Source: Bacteroidia bacterium
GTDB lineage: Bacteria; Bacteroidota; Bacteroidia; M30B66
DNA: 37,697 bases
Assembly: GCA_018401705.1 (NCBI GenBank)
Contig: JAGYKL010000030.1
Location: forward strand, 1-37,697
Direction: 5' to 3'
Shown: positions 36,138-37,697 of the stretch, one piece after another
How the letters are laid out: each line of letters opens with the position of its first letter
Numbering within the stretch: the stretch's first letter is position 1
The notes under the pieces: model-generated
Databases searched by the model: none
Told to the model about the DNA's origin: nothing
Seen by the model: only the letters and a program-made list of their open reading frames with translations
Translations under genes and position numbers: made by a program

Positions 36138-37314
36138 GACATTTTAAATCAAGTGCCACAACATAATCTTCTGCAGTTTTTAAAACAATTGAGCTCCAGG
36201 CGTACTGATTTAAAGCGGTTTCGCGTGTATTTGGAAACACCCTCTTTTTCATTAGAATGCTTTTTATTGCTTCATAAAGTTCATCCTCAGTTTGAGTAAA
36301 TATTCCAATCTCATTGCGCTTGTTTTCTGGGAAACATTTTATAGTGCTTCCAACAGCCGGGGTTTTGCATAGCATTGCTTGCACAGGCAGCATTCCGATG
36401 CCTCCAAACTCATGAGCAGTGTCAAGCAATGGAAGTGAATATACATCGGCTGCGCTCAGCCAAAGAGAAACTTCATTTTGAGGAATCATCCCAGTGATAA
36501 CTGCTCCAGCATTTTTTGCCTTGGTATAAAGCGGGTCGCTTTCTTGACAACCGCCGATAATTAAACCTATCGAGGGGATTTCTTTTTGTAATCTCTGAAA
36601 TACATCAATCAACATGTCGGCTCTCTTCGAAGCATTAAGTCTTCCAATAAATATGAGATAGGAAAGCTCTGGCTTTAATCTCAATAATTCCTTGGCTGCT
36701 AACTTATCGGTTGGACTAAACAATTCAGCATCAACACCCGTGGTTCTGACTTTGAATTTGTTTTTTTCAATTGGCAAGTAGTTTGCCGCATCTCCATCAA
36801 GCAAATACAACATCTCAGTTCTACTAAATGCCTTGCTTTCTATAAACTCCCAAACTTTCCAATATAAGTTTTTGATTCCTGTTGCAGTTTTAAGTTTATG
36901 TTTTGCAGGGCTCTCGCCGTGATGCTGAACAAAGACAGGGCAGCGGTTTCCCAGTTTGCTTATTTGGTAATGAAGCAAGTGGTCGAAACTCGAAACATTA
37001 AAAACAGTGCGAGGATTTTTACTTAGATGCTGCTTTGCATGCTTCATCAAAGAGTTCGAAAAGAAGCCAGCTCTTGGAATTTTTATTGCCGGAAAAACAA
37101 TGTGCTTTACTCCATCAACATCAATTGCTGAATCAGATTTCGCGTATTTATCAGCTTTCCAGCACTGAACTTCCCAGTTAGGATTTCCTTTTTTAAACTG
37201 CCTGGCATAAAGACTTCCAAAACCGTAGGTATAATAAGCGTTTCCATTCTCCGGTCTATTCTTATACTTAGAATCTTCGAAATTATAGTCGATATAAACA
37301 ACAGTATTCTTCAT
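36130..37314 (-). CDS. Glycosyltransferase family 4 protein
   Basis: 394 residues with a GT-B fold. Visible parts are VFVQHHGESPAKHK on the acceptor side, FKVRTTGVDAELFSP at the domain linker, YLIFIGRLNASKRADMLIDV opening the donor domain, IGLIIGGCQE and FGGIGMLPVQAMLCKTPAVG, which takes the place of the EX7E motif (its first Glu is in HEFGGIG). It probably adds a sugar to the repeat unit. It begins three bases after the stop of the second WbpG-like gene and overlaps the flippase, so the three form one minus-strand unit. Confidence 0.88.
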   Translation of the reverse strand: MKNTVVYIDYNFEDSKYKNRPENGNAYYTYGFGSLYARQFKKGNPNWEVQCWKADKYAKSDSAIDVDGVKHIVFPAIKIPRAGFFSNSLMKHAKQHLSKNPRTVFNVSSFDHLLHYQISKLGNRCPVFVQHHGESPAKHKLKTATGIKNLYWKVWEFIESKAFSRTEMLYLLDGDAANYLPIEKNKFKVRTTGVDAELFSPTDKLAAKELLRLKPELSYLIFIGRLNASKRADMLIDVFQRLQKEIPSIGLIIGGCQESDPLYTKAKNAGAVITGMIPQNEVSLWLSAADVYSLPLLDTAHEFGGIGMLPVQAMLCKTPAVGSTIKCFPENKRNEIGIFTQTEDELYEAIKSILMKKRVFPNTRETALNQYAWSSIVLKTAEDYVVALDLKCRD

Positions 37315-37317
37315 CGC

Positions 37318-37697
37318 TTATTTACTCTTCACAATGAAGCGTTTTATAGCGATTATTCGCTTGAAGATTGCCTTATCAGCTTTCTTAACATAGCTTGGCC
37401 ACTCCGACTTAAAATCAGTATATTTTCTAGCCGGCTCATTCATAATGTTCTCGAAATCTTCTCTTGAAATTTGAAGCTTCTTAGCTAGGAATTCAATGTC
37501 AGCTTCAATTGTTTCGGCTTTGAACGGAGCTTCTTTAAGTTTCTCAAGAGCTTCATCCCGAGTCATTTGTCCCGCTAAAATGAGGGAACTATAATGAGCT
37601 TTTCTTTTGTCGAAATTGAACTTAACCGGAAGAATATAGCTCTGAAAAATCTTGGTGTAAGTAGATTCGTAGTGCTTTCCTCCGTAATCGCGCCAGC
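37318..37697 (-). CDS. Second N-acetyl sugar amidotransferase (WbpG family), C-terminal part
   Basis: The frame is open to the right edge, so only about 125 C-terminal residues are visible and the PP-loop end is outside the window. It reads WRDYGGKHYESTYTKIF, LPVKFNFDKRKAHYSS, AGQMTRDEALEKLKEAP and EFLAKKLQISREDFENIM. This aligns with the end of the gene at 25510 (YYGEHHHENLFTKW, VKFNIDKRIITYSA, NGKLSRDEAKRI, YVLKKLGLSKEEYLKAW). The ATG at 37564-37566 is internal. It is a diverged paralogue heading the minus-strand glycosyltransferase-flippase unit. Confidence 0.85.
   Translation of the reverse strand, partial: WRDYGGKHYESTYTKIFQSYILPVKFNFDKRKAHYSSLILAGQMTRDEALEKLKEAPFKAETIEADIEFLAKKLQISREDFENIMNEPARKYTDFKSEWPSYVKKADKAIFKRIIAIKRFIVKSK

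Overview
The window is low-GC Bacteroidetes (Bacteroidota) DNA. The evidence is repeated type IX secretion (T9SS) C-terminal sorting domains, a TAnnTTTG-type -7 box just upstream of lepA, a DUF2805 (TIGR03643) gene, DUF354 and WbpG/HisH/HisF genes in a surface-polysaccharide locus, and a Bacteroidetes-type sugar transferase without N-terminal membrane helices. I cannot name the genus. No rRNA, tRNA, CRISPR array, insertion sequence or phage gene was seen.

Region 1 (1-8.5 kb) encodes secreted surface proteins. A very large T9SS cargo protein enters from the left edge with Ig-like, DUF3494-like, jelly-roll and beta-helix parts. Two single-base losses interrupt it near its C-terminus, and its sorting domain follows in 4528-5139. 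A second T9SS protein (5139-6434) overlaps it. After that come about 2 kb of broken T9SS genes: an orphan sorting-domain tail, a broken sorting domain ending at 7085, and a badly frameshifted 1.4-kb gene running from a signal peptide to a sorting domain.

Region 2 (8.5-17.4 kb) is housekeeping: DUF2805, a NadR-like nucleotide kinase with PnuC, exonuclease III, an NTF2-like protein, a zinc-ribbon protein, primosomal helicase PriA (one frameshift), a GIY-YIG nuclease and lepA. Two families of palindromic repeats sit here. One surrounds the GIY-YIG gene and has a uniform plan of 8-bp stems with variable inner bases around a conserved 13-nt loop.

Region 3 (17.5-37.7 kb) is a surface-polysaccharide locus. 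The plus strand carries a Wzy-like polymerase/ligase, a methyltransferase, several glycosyltransferases, the WbpG-HisH-HisF trio that in other bacteria converts an acetamido group on a sugar to acetamidino, a DUF354 protein, a WecB-type epimerase, the initiating phosphoglycosyl transferase, a Wza-like export lipoprotein and a Wzc-like tyrosine kinase. Most of these genes overlap or are separated by only a few bases. On the minus strand, converging on wzc, are a Wzx flippase, a glycosyltransferase and the 3' part of a second WbpG paralogue that leaves the window on the right. Together they would build, modify, flip, polymerise and export a lipid-linked glycan that probably carries an acetamidino sugar.

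Quality note: the interruptions at about 4435, 4519 and 12331 can each be repaired by adding one copy of an adjacent base. This suggests consensus errors rather than true gene loss, and the very broken 6.6-8.5 kb stretch should be read with that in mind.
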